Below are positions 14,891-24,924 of a stretch of DNA of 38,253 nt, one piece after another. The DNA comes from a virus. The notes under the pieces were generated by a model that was not told the DNA's origin, made no database searches, and worked only from the letters and a program-made list of their open reading frames with translations. The translations under genes and the position numbers were made by a program. Location of the stretch: the IMG/VR virus record IMGVR_UViG_3300020419_000038, positions 1 to 38,253 of that record. One strand, 5' to 3'. Every line of letters begins with the position of its first letter. Positions within the stretch are counted from its first letter, which is position 1.

Positions 14891-15444
14891 TGGATTACAA
14901 GGCAACAAAAAGATTACTTAAAAAAAAGTACAAACAAAGTGTTCCTTTTTTTAAAAAGTCAGTTAAAGAACTAAAGAAAACTGGTATTAAAACTGGTAAA
15001 AGTATTGCTAAAACTGGTAAGGAAATAGCAAAAGATATTTCTAAAAGTAAAGTTGTTAAGCAGAATGTTAAAACAGCACAAACTAATGTTGCAACTGCTA
15101 AACAAGGTTTAACATCAGCTGGAGCAGCTGCAAAGTCAACAGCATCCAATATTTACAGTAAAGCAAGCTCAACAGCATCTAGCATTTATAGTCAGTCACC
15201 TGTTAAAGTTGATCAAAAAGTTGTTAAGAAGCTCAACAAGAAAGTTAAGCAAACTACAAAGCCATACGTTAAAAAGGCTATGAAAATGGGTGGTGGAGCT
15301 TTGCAGGGAGTTATTGATGTAGGTATGCCAATGCCTGACATTGTTAAAGATTTTGGGTCAAGTTTATGGGATAGAGCTACATCAACAAAATCAAAGTTTA
15401 TGGGTTCATCTAAAAAGAAAAAAGAGAAAGGACCATGGGGGTAG
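14890..15444 (+). CDS. Lys/Ala-rich basic protein, 184 aa
   Basis: Residues 1-125 are dominated by Lys, Ala, Thr and Ser in repeated short blocks (KTGIKTGKSIAKTGKEIAKD, SKASSTASSIYS), resembling histone-H1-like or DNA-condensing tails. The C-terminal third is less repetitive (GGGALQGVIDVGMPMPDIV) and ends KKKKEKGPWG. It lies between capsid and tail genes, so it is probably in the virion and may contact packaged DNA. This is inference; no family recognised. Confidence 0.65.
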   Translation: MDYKATKRLLKKKYKQSVPFFKKSVKELKKTGIKTGKSIAKTGKEIAKDISKSKVVKQNVKTAQTNVATAKQGLTSAGAAAKSTASNIYSKASSTASSIYSQSPVKVDQKVVKKLNKKVKQTTKPYVKKAMKMGGGALQGVIDVGMPMPDIVKDFGSSLWDRATSTKSKFMGSSKKKKEKGPWG

Positions 15445-15447
15445 ATC

Positions 15448-15585
15448 ATGCCTGAAACATCTGACGGAAAAAAATATCCATACACAAAAGAAGGTATGGC
15501 AAAAGCAAAAGCCAATCAATCAAGGCTTGATAAAAATAAAAAGAAAATGGGTAAAAAGAACGTAAATGGCTCCAACTACTCCTAG
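15448..15585 (+). CDS. hypothetical basic 45-aa protein
   Basis: Reads MPETSDGKKYPYTKEGMAKA followed by a Lys-rich tail. Short proteins with GKKYPYTKEG near the structural genes are frequent in marine phages (from memory). It overlaps the start of tail tubular protein A by 20 bases in another frame. Confidence 0.6.
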   Translation: MPETSDGKKYPYTKEGMAKAKANQSRLDKNKKKMGKKNVNGSNYS

Positions 15586-16198
15586 TACCGATATTGAAGT
15601 AGCACAAAAGGCTATGGTCTTAGTAGGACTAGAGCCTTTAACTTCATTTACAGACCAGACAGACGAAGCTCTGGTTATGAATACGATTTATGAAGATATC
15701 GTACAAGATTGCCTTGGACAAAATAATTGGAACTTTGCACTTGGTCAGAAAACACTTAGTAGATTAACAGATGAGCCAGTTGATCGATGGGATGCAGCTT
15801 ATGCTTTACCGACAAATCCTGCCGTGATGCAAGTTCAAACAGTTACAATAGATGACCAACCTCAAAGGTATGACATCTATGAAAGAAATATTTATATCAA
15901 TGCTCAAGTAGATGACGTTGTAGTTTTAAACTATGTCTATCGACCTGAGACACAATACTTTCCTCCAACATTTACTTTATGGTTAATTTATCGCTTAACT
16001 TCTGTTTTGGCTTTATCAGTTACTCGTAAAGCAGATGTTGCAGATTCTTATACTAAACTGGCAGAACAGCAATTTAGAAGAGCCAAAGCCAGAGATGCTC
16101 AACAGGTAACAACACAATCTGTCAGGTTGAGCAGATACCACAGAACAAGACTAGGTGCTGGAATAGTAAATATAATTGAAGGCACTACAACAACCTGA
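15566..16198 (+). CDS. tail tubular protein A (T7 gp11-like adaptor)
   Basis: 210 aa, the expected size of gp11-like gatekeepers. Family features are the N-terminal DIEVAQKAMVLVGLEPLTSF, CLGQNNWNFAL, and WDAAYALPTNPAVMQV followed by a late helix (RKADVADSYTKLAEQQFRRAK). The protein forms a ring under the portal that joins it to the nozzle. The order portal, capsid, tube A, tube B is that of T7. Confidence 0.9.
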   Translation: MAPTTPSTDIEVAQKAMVLVGLEPLTSFTDQTDEALVMNTIYEDIVQDCLGQNNWNFALGQKTLSRLTDEPVDRWDAAYALPTNPAVMQVQTVTIDDQPQRYDIYERNIYINAQVDDVVVLNYVYRPETQYFPPTFTLWLIYRLTSVLALSVTRKADVADSYTKLAEQQFRRAKARDAQQVTTQSVRLSRYHRTRLGAGIVNIIEGTTTT

Positions 16199-16204
16199 TG
16201 GACT

Positions 16205-18133
16205 ATGGCACTACTCAGACAATATTACACAAACTTCTCTTCTGGGGAGCTTTCACCTCTCCTCAGTTCGAGGATTGACTCAGAAGCATATCGTAATGGT
16301 GCAAACCAACTGCGAAATGTTAGAATTAGGGCGCAAGGTGGAGTAACCAGAAGACCTGGTTTACGATACCTTCAGACTCTTTCAAATGTCACTTATCAAG
16401 CTGAACCATTTGTTTACGATGAAGACGAAGCCTATATTATTCTTTTTAGCTCTAATCGTATTGATGTTGTTAATGCGTCATCACCCACAACGATTGCAAC
16501 CTCAATCACATCATCTGTACCTTGGACTAGCCAAGTTGGAGAACTAACAGTTGCTCAAGCAGGAGATACAATGTTTGTTACTCATCCTGATTTGGTTACA
16601 CAGAAAATAATAAGAACTGGTGCAAATACATTTAGTATAAGTCCTTTTACTTTTGATGCAGATGGTGGAATGAGCTATCAGCCTTATTATAAATTCGCAA
16701 CACCATCCATAACAATAACTCCAAGTGGAACATCTGGATCAGGTATTACATTAACAGCAAGTTCTAGTGCTTTTGTATCAGCTCATAATGGAACCTACAT
16801 ACGATTAGTTGATGATGCTAACACAGTACGTCATGCTTTAATAACTGGTTATACAAGTGGAACAGCTGTAACAGCTACTCTTTCTGGTGCGATAGCAAAT
16901 ACAAATGCCATTACAAATTGGTCTGAACAAGTCTTTTCTGCAACCAGAGGTTATGCAAGAACAGTTACTTTTCACGATCAAAGATTAATTTTTGGAGGAA
17001 GCCGTGATCTTCCAAACTTTTTATTTATGTCCAAGTCAGCTGTATTTACAAACTTTGATGTAGGTACAGGATTAGATGATGAATCAATTCAAGTGCAGAT
17101 TGCAGAAAATCAAGTTTCTGAAATCAAATCACTAGGATCGCTTAAACACCTAACCATATTTACATCGGAGCAAGAACTCTATGCCCCTACATCAGAAAAC
17201 AAACCTCTCACTCCTTCAACAATCGCTATCAAGAAGCAAACGTCGTTTGGCAGTGGTTCAGTCCAACCTACAGACTTTGATGGCGCCCTCGTCTACCTCA
17301 CAAAATCAAAAGGAGCAATTAGAGAATTTATCTACTCAGACTTATCGCAATCCTACAACTCGGATGCCTTAACAATATTATCTCCTCACATATTGGGAAC
17401 ACCAGTCGGCATGACTGCTCAGAGAGAGTCATCAGATCAGGTCGAAGGTTATTTATATGCCGTTAACTCAGATGGTCATATGCCAGTCTTTATGTCGATA
17501 AGAAAAGAAAAGCTTCAGGGTTGGACACGATATGAAACCAACGGAAGTTTTAAGAATGTGGTTAACTCTAACAGAAAAATTTATTGTATTGTTGAAAGAA
17601 CGATTAACAGTTCAACTGTTACGTCTCTGGAGCTTCTTGATAATTCTTATTATCTCGACATGGCAAGTCAGCAATCAGGAGGTTCAAGTAATACCTGGAC
17701 GGCATCACATCTTCCGAACACTCAAGTCTATGTCAAGTCTGGAAACTATTCCCTCGGACAATATACGACAAACGGAAGTGGTCAGGTAACATTAAGTGAA
17801 GCTGTAACATCTGTTGAAATCGGATTAAATTATACTCCGACTATACAAACACTTCCACCAGAGTTTCAGCTTGATGACGGAATATCTGTTGGTCAGAAAA
17901 GACGTATTGTTAGAGCAGTTCTTGATTTAAACGAAACACTTAGTGTGAAAGCCAAAGGAACAAATGTTTTGATAAGATCGGTTACAGATGATTTTTCCTT
18001 AGAGCCAAGTGCATTGACAACAAGGAAAGAAATATACTTTCTAGGGTGGACCAAAGACGGAAAGGTAACAATCAGTTCTGAAGAGCCTCTTCCACTAGGT
18101 CTAAACGGAATTTTACTGGAGGTAGAAGTTTAA
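16205..18133 (+). CDS. tail tubular protein B (T7 gp12-like nozzle)
   Basis: 642 aa, beta-rich. The N-terminus (LLRQYYTNFSSGELSPLLSS, then NQLRNVRIRAQGGVTRRPG) is a hallmark of this family, and RTVTFHDQRLIFGGSRDLPN (about 255-275) is the second conserved box. It forms the tail nozzle and anchors the fibres. It overlaps the next gene by one base (TAATG). Confidence 0.93.
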   Translation: MALLRQYYTNFSSGELSPLLSSRIDSEAYRNGANQLRNVRIRAQGGVTRRPGLRYLQTLSNVTYQAEPFVYDEDEAYIILFSSNRIDVVNASSPTTIATSITSSVPWTSQVGELTVAQAGDTMFVTHPDLVTQKIIRTGANTFSISPFTFDADGGMSYQPYYKFATPSITITPSGTSGSGITLTASSSAFVSAHNGTYIRLVDDANTVRHALITGYTSGTAVTATLSGAIANTNAITNWSEQVFSATRGYARTVTFHDQRLIFGGSRDLPNFLFMSKSAVFTNFDVGTGLDDESIQVQIAENQVSEIKSLGSLKHLTIFTSEQELYAPTSENKPLTPSTIAIKKQTSFGSGSVQPTDFDGALVYLTKSKGAIREFIYSDLSQSYNSDALTILSPHILGTPVGMTAQRESSDQVEGYLYAVNSDGHMPVFMSIRKEKLQGWTRYETNGSFKNVVNSNRKIYCIVERTINSSTVTSLELLDNSYYLDMASQQSGGSSNTWTASHLPNTQVYVKSGNYSLGQYTTNGSGQVTLSEAVTSVEIGLNYTPTIQTLPPEFQLDDGISVGQKRRIVRAVLDLNETLSVKAKGTNVLIRSVTDDFSLEPSALTTRKEIYFLGWTKDGKVTISSEEPLPLGLNGILLEVEV

Positions 18134-18585
18134 TGGGTAGTCCAGCAATATTTATTTCAGTAGCATCAACATTAGTTGGTGCAAAGATGCAAAGAGATTC
18201 TTATGAAATGGAAGCACAAGCAAATGAAGAACAAGCTAATATGGCAGAAATTGAAGCTCAACAACAATCTGGTGCTAGAAGAAATCAGTTTCTTCAAATG
18301 ATGTCAGCTTTAAATGTAAGCGAAGGAAGTCGTGGTATATCGGTTGGTCAAGGTGGTTCTTCAAAAGCATTACAAGAAAATGAAAAAAAGTATCTTGCTT
18401 CAGATTTAAGTTCAATAAAGCTAATGGGAATGAACAAAGCTAGACAATATAGATTAGGTGCAAGTCAATCAAGGTTATCTGGTAAAGCAGCTCTTATTAG
18501 TGGAGTTGCAAGTGCTGGTGGTGAATACCAAAGCTACAAAGAGCGAACTAAACAAAGAGATAAAAACAAATCAATAAGGTATTAA
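18133..18585 (+). CDS. internal virion protein (T7 gp14-like)
   Basis: 150 aa. The N-terminus is mildly hydrophobic (AIFISVASTLVGAKM), followed by a long Gln/Ala/Glu helix (YEMEAQANEEQANMAEIEAQ) and GSRGISVGQGGSSKALQENEKKY, which is typical of small ejected core proteins. It is expected to be ejected with DNA and to help form the channel in the outer membrane. It ends in NKSIRY, with AAGG of the next ribosome site inside the last codons. Confidence 0.75.
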   Translation: MGSPAIFISVASTLVGAKMQRDSYEMEAQANEEQANMAEIEAQQQSGARRNQFLQMMSALNVSEGSRGISVGQGGSSKALQENEKKYLASDLSSIKLMGMNKARQYRLGASQSRLSGKAALISGVASAGGEYQSYKERTKQRDKNKSIRY

Positions 18586-21500
18586 ATGGCTTATCAACCT
18601 ACAAGACAAAATCAATTTGGAGTATCTCCTGTAAATACTTCAAGAGGTACTGGATATAGAGATTTAGCTAATTCTTTTTCAAATATTGGCAAAGCCTTTA
18701 ATCAAGTTGCACAAGCCAGAAGAGAAACTCAATTTTCAAATGCAATGATTGATGCTGAATCAGCTGGAATGTCAGCAGTTAAAAGAGATGAAGAAACTGG
18801 TAAATTAATTCCTATTAATAATTTAGATTGGGATTCTGGTTTAGAATTTACTGAAGACAGAAACAGAGTTGAACAAGCTTATAAAAAAACAGCTATAACA
18901 GCCTATTCTACTGCATTAAAAAATGATGCAAATGCTTTTGCAGGTCAACTATATTCAGAAAATTTTCAAAAACCTGATGCTATTAAATCTGCTTCAGATG
19001 CTTTTATGCTGAAACAACAACAAGAACTTCCTCCAGAGGTTTTTGCTAAAATACAACCACATATTGAATCTTCGTTTATTCAAAGCATTAACCAAGCAAG
19101 AATGAATAAACTAAACTTTGAAAGAGAGTCTGCTAAATCAGAAGCTTTGACATTGATTAACACTCTTACCAATAAAGCAGCCTCTATAATGGAAAATAAT
19201 GCTTCTATTGGGGTTAACACAAATAATGATATAGGAAGTCAAGAAAGACTATCTGAAATATATGACGAGTTTGATGATGTAAGAGAACTTCTTAATTTTG
19301 CTGGTCTTCCAAAACCAGACATAGATAAACTTCTTGATGCTTCTAAACAGGAAATTAATACAAGACTTGCATCATCATATATTAAGAAATTTTTTAAAGA
19401 CAGTGGTGAAGACATTCCTAAGTCATTTGAAGAGATATATAATTTCGTAACAAGTATTAAATCAAATGATAAGTTTTCAAGATTTATGGATGGAGAAAAA
19501 CTTGAAACTGCTATGGAGCAGTCTTTACAGGAAATTATTAATATAAGAAATGCAACAAAAACTGCTGACAGGCAAGCACAAGAAGGGTCATTCTGGTCAG
19601 CACTTCTAGATATATCATTAGGAAGCAAAGGTCCTAATACAATAAAAGAAATTAGTGACATTTACAAAATAAGAACAACTGACGGAAAGGCACTAGATGA
19701 TGAATTTCTTCAAAGGCTAGTAAATGCTTGGAGTGATCCAACTGGAAAAACAAATAAAAAAAATGACACAATAGCAGCAGACGTTCTTCAAAATGAAACA
19801 GCAAGTTTGTTAGGAAAATTTGAAAACGATCCTAAAAATGCAGCATTATATTCACAACAAATAGTAGAAAATCTTGCTAAGCTTGAAGCTGGAACTAGCA
19901 GTGGTAGAGAAGGTAATTGGAATTGGGGTGGTTTTTCAGCTAAGTTTTTTGCAATTCAAAAAAAGCAATGGGTTGAAGAATTTAAAAATAGCACAGCGAA
20001 TGAAATAACTAAAATTAAAATAGCTATGGCAAATAATGATTTTAGCTATACACCTGGATTTTTTCAAGATCGTTTAGAGCCACTTAAGAAAGCTGGCATT
20101 GTTGGATTTGGTAAAGGTCCAATAATGAATGAATTAGATTACACTTCACTAGTTATAAAATATAAAAATAAATACAATGAACATCTTGATAAACTAAGAA
20201 TAGAAGAAAGAGTTCTTTATAATTCAAAGATGGGTAATTCTAATCAAATAGATGATTTAAAAGCTATTGGAAGATATCCTGAACAAGTAGTTGTTAACGG
20301 ACAAAATGTTCCTTTAAATATTTTTCATGCAGACAAAACAATTAGAGATGCAAGCATGGAAGCAGTAATTAATTTTAGTGTGGAATACAATACAATACAC
20401 GATCAGCTAGATGCTTTAAGAAGCTTTGAAAACATTGATAATGAAGAAACTTTTAAACAATTACTAAGTGCTTACAACAACATTATTAGTGGTCAAAAAG
20501 CTAAAACAAAAGACCCATTTAATGACTCTGTAAGATATACTCAAGCAATAGCACATATGGAAAACAATGGTATTAACACAGCATTGTTGGAATATGCTAG
20601 AGTTGTTCCTTTTGACGTAGCAAGAGAAGCTTTTTCAACAATGAGGAAAGATGATTCCAACAGAAAAAAGAACGCAATGATACCTCAAGGTGAGGATCCA
20701 CAAATTTATTGGAAAAACCTAATGGCTCAAGCAGTTGATGACAAAACATGGACTGCTTGGATTGTCGAGGGGTTAAGGCTTTGGAAAGACTCAGGAATAA
20801 ATGACGATCTTTCAGATCAGCAAAGAGCAATGATTGATAAGTTTAAAGGACAATCTGGTGGTGCAGATTTAGGTAGTGCAATATTTGATCAAAACCCAGC
20901 ATTGTTTGATTTTATGGTTAAGACTATTGAATCAAAAATTATACATGGACAAGCAGTTAATGATTCAAAAGGACATCAAGCAGCAATCATATCTACACTT
21001 GGAGAAATAGGAACTAACATTGGCTTTACGGAAGATTTTGACGGAACAGTTAGACTGGAAATGTTTCCTTATTTAGCAACATTTCAAGCCAAAGTAGAAA
21101 AAGTTGCCCCGGGTCTTACTCTTCAAAAGTCAGACGTTATGAAAAATATCTTTGATACGTTTAACAGATTAAATGAAGTAAACGGCATACAATGGGAAGA
21201 AAAAGACAAACAAAATTTTATGAACAAAGAATACGTTCTTGAAGCCAATCAGGGATTTGGGGAAGAGCCTGACTACAAAGTATGGATGGAGACAGGTGAC
21301 GGTAATCGTATTCTAATATTAAATAACTACAGTTATCAGTACGAACATTCGAATGATCAAAAAGCATACGAAAAAGGAATAAAAAGATTACAAGACATCA
21401 AAAACAATCATAACATTGATCCCACGACATTTGCTTATATGCAAAAGATTTGGACATTAATCCCTGGAATGGATGAGGTTGTTCAAAATAGGCTCATCAG

Positions 21501-21690
21501 AAAATATCAAAACATTGGAGCCCTTGAAACACAGAAAACAGTTATGGAGTTATTTAATCTTTATAACAAAGCTGGAGCTTACCTTTCTCCTTATGGCTTT
21601 GAGCCAATTCCTCCAGAAACAATCATCAAACATGAAGATGCTTGGCAAGATATGTTTAGTGCATTACTGACACTTGGAATTGATTATTAA
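18586..21690 (+). CDS. internal virion protein, 1034 aa
   Basis: A large, mostly helical, polar protein in the position of T7 gp15. It begins with a Gln/Asn-rich region (MAYQPTRQNQFGVSPVNTSR) and continues with many charged helices; no enzyme motif is visible. It is presumably part of the internal core and ejected into the periplasm during entry. It overlaps the next gene by one base. Assignment rests mainly on order and size. Confidence 0.7.
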   Translation: MAYQPTRQNQFGVSPVNTSRGTGYRDLANSFSNIGKAFNQVAQARRETQFSNAMIDAESAGMSAVKRDEETGKLIPINNLDWDSGLEFTEDRNRVEQAYKKTAITAYSTALKNDANAFAGQLYSENFQKPDAIKSASDAFMLKQQQELPPEVFAKIQPHIESSFIQSINQARMNKLNFERESAKSEALTLINTLTNKAASIMENNASIGVNTNNDIGSQERLSEIYDEFDDVRELLNFAGLPKPDIDKLLDASKQEINTRLASSYIKKFFKDSGEDIPKSFEEIYNFVTSIKSNDKFSRFMDGEKLETAMEQSLQEIINIRNATKTADRQAQEGSFWSALLDISLGSKGPNTIKEISDIYKIRTTDGKALDDEFLQRLVNAWSDPTGKTNKKNDTIAADVLQNETASLLGKFENDPKNAALYSQQIVENLAKLEAGTSSGREGNWNWGGFSAKFFAIQKKQWVEEFKNSTANEITKIKIAMANNDFSYTPGFFQDRLEPLKKAGIVGFGKGPIMNELDYTSLVIKYKNKYNEHLDKLRIEERVLYNSKMGNSNQIDDLKAIGRYPEQVVVNGQNVPLNIFHADKTIRDASMEAVINFSVEYNTIHDQLDALRSFENIDNEETFKQLLSAYNNIISGQKAKTKDPFNDSVRYTQAIAHMENNGINTALLEYARVVPFDVAREAFSTMRKDDSNRKKNAMIPQGEDPQIYWKNLMAQAVDDKTWTAWIVEGLRLWKDSGINDDLSDQQRAMIDKFKGQSGGADLGSAIFDQNPALFDFMVKTIESKIIHGQAVNDSKGHQAAIISTLGEIGTNIGFTEDFDGTVRLEMFPYLATFQAKVEKVAPGLTLQKSDVMKNIFDTFNRLNEVNGIQWEEKDKQNFMNKEYVLEANQGFGEEPDYKVWMETGDGNRILILNNYSYQYEHSNDQKAYEKGIKRLQDIKNNHNIDPTTFAYMQKIWTLIPGMDEVVQNRLIRKYQNIGALETQKTVMELFNLYNKAGAYLSPYGFEPIPPETIIKHEDAWQDMFSALLTLGIDY

Positions 21691-24600
21691 TGGAAACTAA
21701 ATTTAATTTGCAATTTCCAGATGCTCCAAAGTTAGATAATTTTCCAGAGCCAACACCTAATAAAACTATTTTAGATGAAATGTTTACTTACAGTGGTGAA
21801 TTTGACCCTGAGGTTAAACCTGAAAATGTTATACTTGATAAAGAAATCTTTCCATTTTCCCACGATGGTTCTGGCAATATGGCTAGAGCATTTAGACAGT
21901 TTAACGTTATTGAGCCACTCTACAGAAATCTTATAGCAAGCAGAAAATGGGATGACCAAGAAGGATATGATGCTTTACAAAGCAGATATATTGAGCAAAT
22001 ACCAGAAAACCACAGACATAGATTTATGAATGTTGGAAGTGATGCTGAGCTTATTCAAAAGATAGAGTGGTATAATCAAGACATGGAAGATATGGAAATG
22101 CTTATGACAGGATCAAGTTTTTATCCTATTATGACTGCTTCTTTATTTACTCCTACAACATTTGCACCATTAGCTCCTATTAGTGTTTTAAGATCAGGGA
22201 ATATTTGGAAAAGATTTGCAAAAGGAGCTTTGTTTACTTCAGCAGTTATTGCACCAGAAGAACTGTTGGCTGTAAAAGAACTTCATTCAAGAGATGCTAG
22301 TCATGCTGCAATAGCACTTGGTGGAGCTTCTTTAATAGGTGGAAGTCTTACAGCTGCTTTAGGTGGTAAGGGATTTGCCACAAGTAGTAAATCTTTACTT
22401 TTATCTTCAACAGATTCTGACCAAATATACAGATCAGCAGGAGCTTCTGCAAATCCATCAAGAGCTAGGGAAACAGCTAGAGCAACAATGGAGGGAGATG
22501 CATTAGCAGAAACTGGTATTGGTCTCGAAAAACTAAGTTGGAACCCAACAATAAGACTTCTTAAAAGTGATAATTGGGTTGCTCGTAAGATTGCTCCTCA
22601 ACTTGTAGACATTGGTGGGATGATACAAAAAAAGATTAGAGGTAGGATTCCTGAAGAAACAGATCAATCAGTAGAAACAACTTTTAGAGCAAGGTGGCTT
22701 CCTGGCTTATTAAAAGGCATTAAACAGATAGACAAAGAATATTTAACATATAGAAATATTGTAGCTAAAGAAGGTGACATTGGCAGATCATTGCAAATGA
22801 TTAAAACTTCTCTTTCTGATTTGGTAGGTGACAGAGGTCCATTTTTAACTCAAGCAGAATTTCGTGTAAGAGTTTCTCAAGCAATGAGAAGAAAAGATGT
22901 AGACCCTATTGATGACGGTGCAACACCTTTTGTAAATGCTTCTGCAAAAGAGTTAAGAAAACACTTTAACGATATTCGTGATGAAGCAGTAAGTGTTAGA
23001 TTATTTGAAAGACAAGCTCAGAAAGTAATTGCAGGACTAAAAAAACAATTATCAGAAACAACTGATCCTGCAAAGAAAACAGCTCTTCAAGATCAGCTTA
23101 ATACTGCTTTAGCCAACTTAACAAGAATGAGAACTCATGGAGTAAATGTTGGTGGAGAGTATCTTACAAGAATATTTAGACAAGATAAGGTTTTAGCTAA
23201 CCAAGAAGGATTTTTAAGAATAGCTAAAAATCATTTTATGACTAACGAAGGAATGAATGCAACTCAAGCTAGTGCAGCTGCAAGAGGTGTTCTTGACGAA
23301 GTAACTCATGGAAAACCATATTTAGACTTAGATGATGCTTCTCAAATAGATTGGATAACCCAAGCTGGAAGTTCAAAAGCCAGAACTTTTGGAATTAAAG
23401 ATGACTTAATAGAAGAGTTTCTTGAAAACGATATTGAAGTTATTTTAAGACATCACACTAAAACAATGGGAACTGACATAGAACTCACAAGAGCTTTTGG
23501 CGACATAAATATGAGAAGTCTTCTTGATGATGTAGTTGATGAATATAAAAAACTGATGAACGATGCTCCAGATGCAAATACAAGAAGAGAATTAAAAGCT
23601 AAAATGGAAAATGATCTTCGTGATATTAAAGGCTTAAGAGATAGAATAAGAGGAACTTACGGAGCATCTAAAGACCCACATCAACTCTCTAGTCGATTTG
23701 TAAGAGGTATGAAAAGCTTCAACATACTTGTTGGAATGGGTAGTGCTACATTGTCATCAATTCCTGACATTGGAAGAGTTGTAATGACAGAAGGTTTTAC
23801 TAACTTTAATGAAAAGGGATTAAAACATTTTTTTAAGCAAAGCTCTACTATCATTAAACAACTTTCGGATAAAGAATTAAGACAAGCAGGAATTGCAGCT
23901 GATGCAATATTAGGATTAAGAGCTTCAGCATTTTCTGATGTAGGTGACTTATTTGGAAGTAGAATGGGTTTTGAAAGAGGTCTTAACAAAACAACAGGTA
24001 TGTTTTTTCTAGCTAATGGTCTGAATTACTGGAACCAAACAATTAAATCATTCGCAGGTAATGTTATTATGATGAGAATGACACAAGACATTATGAGACC
24101 TTGGGCTCGTTTAAGTAAAAGACAAAGAGAAAAATTTTTAGCTAATGGTATTAATCAGCAAGATCATTCGATTATGCAGATGAATATTAGAAACAAAGGT
24201 CAAAAGGTTGATGGCGAATGGATGCCTAATACAGAGTTATGGACTGACAGAACTCAAGCAATGAAATTTAGAAAAGCTCTTAATCAAAGTGTTGACAGAA
24301 CTATTGTAACCCCAGGAGCTGGAGACAGAGCTTTATGGACATCAACTGAAATTGGTTCACTTATTACTCAATTTAAAGGTTATGGACAAGGAGCAACAGT
24401 AAGAGTGTTAACTTCAGGTCTTCAGGAAAAAGACCAAGCTTTTTGGCAAGGTGCTTTCTTAATGGTTGGTCTTGCCTACTTTGTAAATGAAGCAAAGAAA
24501 ATACAGTATGGAATTGAAAAAGAAGATACCTTTATGGAAGGTTTAATCAATGCAATAGACAGAAGTGGAACACTTGGTTGGTTCACAGATGTTAATAATT

Positions 24601-24860
24601 CATTAGAAAAGATATCTGATTTTAAAATAGGAATGAGAGCTATTTTTGGAGATGATGTTCCTAAGAAAATGCCAGTAGGTCAAAAGATTGGAGCTATAGC
24701 AGGTCCTGCAGGAAGTAATCTTACAAATATTGGTGGTGTGGCAGCAGATGTATTAAGTGGTAATGGGAGTCAGGAAACGTTTAAGAGTGCAAGATTTTCC
24801 ACTCCTGGAGGTAATCTTACTCCAGCTGATCCTATTTACGATTTTATATTTGGTACATAA
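21690..24860 (+). CDS. internal virion protein, 1056 aa
   Basis: Second large ejection-type protein, in the place of T7 gp16. An Ala/Gly hydrophobic segment lies at about 200-230 (AIALGGASLIGGSLTAALGG), and another at about 925-940 (QGAFLMVGLAYFV), so it may insert in membranes. A charged helical middle (about 420-480, SVRLFERQAQKVIAGLKKQL) may be coiled coil. No lytic transglycosylase motif is seen near the N-terminus, unlike T7 gp16. The gene ends immediately before a motif-rich intergenic spacer. Confidence 0.7.
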   Translation: METKFNLQFPDAPKLDNFPEPTPNKTILDEMFTYSGEFDPEVKPENVILDKEIFPFSHDGSGNMARAFRQFNVIEPLYRNLIASRKWDDQEGYDALQSRYIEQIPENHRHRFMNVGSDAELIQKIEWYNQDMEDMEMLMTGSSFYPIMTASLFTPTTFAPLAPISVLRSGNIWKRFAKGALFTSAVIAPEELLAVKELHSRDASHAAIALGGASLIGGSLTAALGGKGFATSSKSLLLSSTDSDQIYRSAGASANPSRARETARATMEGDALAETGIGLEKLSWNPTIRLLKSDNWVARKIAPQLVDIGGMIQKKIRGRIPEETDQSVETTFRARWLPGLLKGIKQIDKEYLTYRNIVAKEGDIGRSLQMIKTSLSDLVGDRGPFLTQAEFRVRVSQAMRRKDVDPIDDGATPFVNASAKELRKHFNDIRDEAVSVRLFERQAQKVIAGLKKQLSETTDPAKKTALQDQLNTALANLTRMRTHGVNVGGEYLTRIFRQDKVLANQEGFLRIAKNHFMTNEGMNATQASAAARGVLDEVTHGKPYLDLDDASQIDWITQAGSSKARTFGIKDDLIEEFLENDIEVILRHHTKTMGTDIELTRAFGDINMRSLLDDVVDEYKKLMNDAPDANTRRELKAKMENDLRDIKGLRDRIRGTYGASKDPHQLSSRFVRGMKSFNILVGMGSATLSSIPDIGRVVMTEGFTNFNEKGLKHFFKQSSTIIKQLSDKELRQAGIAADAILGLRASAFSDVGDLFGSRMGFERGLNKTTGMFFLANGLNYWNQTIKSFAGNVIMMRMTQDIMRPWARLSKRQREKFLANGINQQDHSIMQMNIRNKGQKVDGEWMPNTELWTDRTQAMKFRKALNQSVDRTIVTPGAGDRALWTSTEIGSLITQFKGYGQGATVRVLTSGLQEKDQAFWQGAFLMVGLAYFVNEAKKIQYGIEKEDTFMEGLINAIDRSGTLGWFTDVNNSLEKISDFKIGMRAIFGDDVPKKMPVGQKIGAIAGPAGSNLTNIGGVAADVLSGNGSQETFKSARFSTPGGNLTPADPIYDFIFGT

Positions 24861-24924
24861 CCCCACCACTATCGAGGGAGTGATGTGAATTAACGAATGA
24901 GGTGCTAAATGATAGAGGTAATAT
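24861..24924 (+). promoter_or_regulatory. spacer with three recurring motifs before the fibre operon
   Basis: These 64 bases contain CCCCACCACTAT (24861-24872), ATGTGAATTAAC (24883-24894) and GAGGTGCTAA (24899-24908). Each recurs elsewhere in the window at gene boundaries. The position before the tail-fibre gene suggests a transcription start or processing site. The fibre ribosome site is GAGG further downstream. Confidence 0.45.

Noticed and set aside
10543-18585. Shared C-terminal IRY motif in the proteins ending at 10776 and 18585 as a functional signal
   Set aside because: The last codons contain the AAGG ribosome site of the following gene, which explains the similarity; the third case (37447) overlaps the ruvC-like start.
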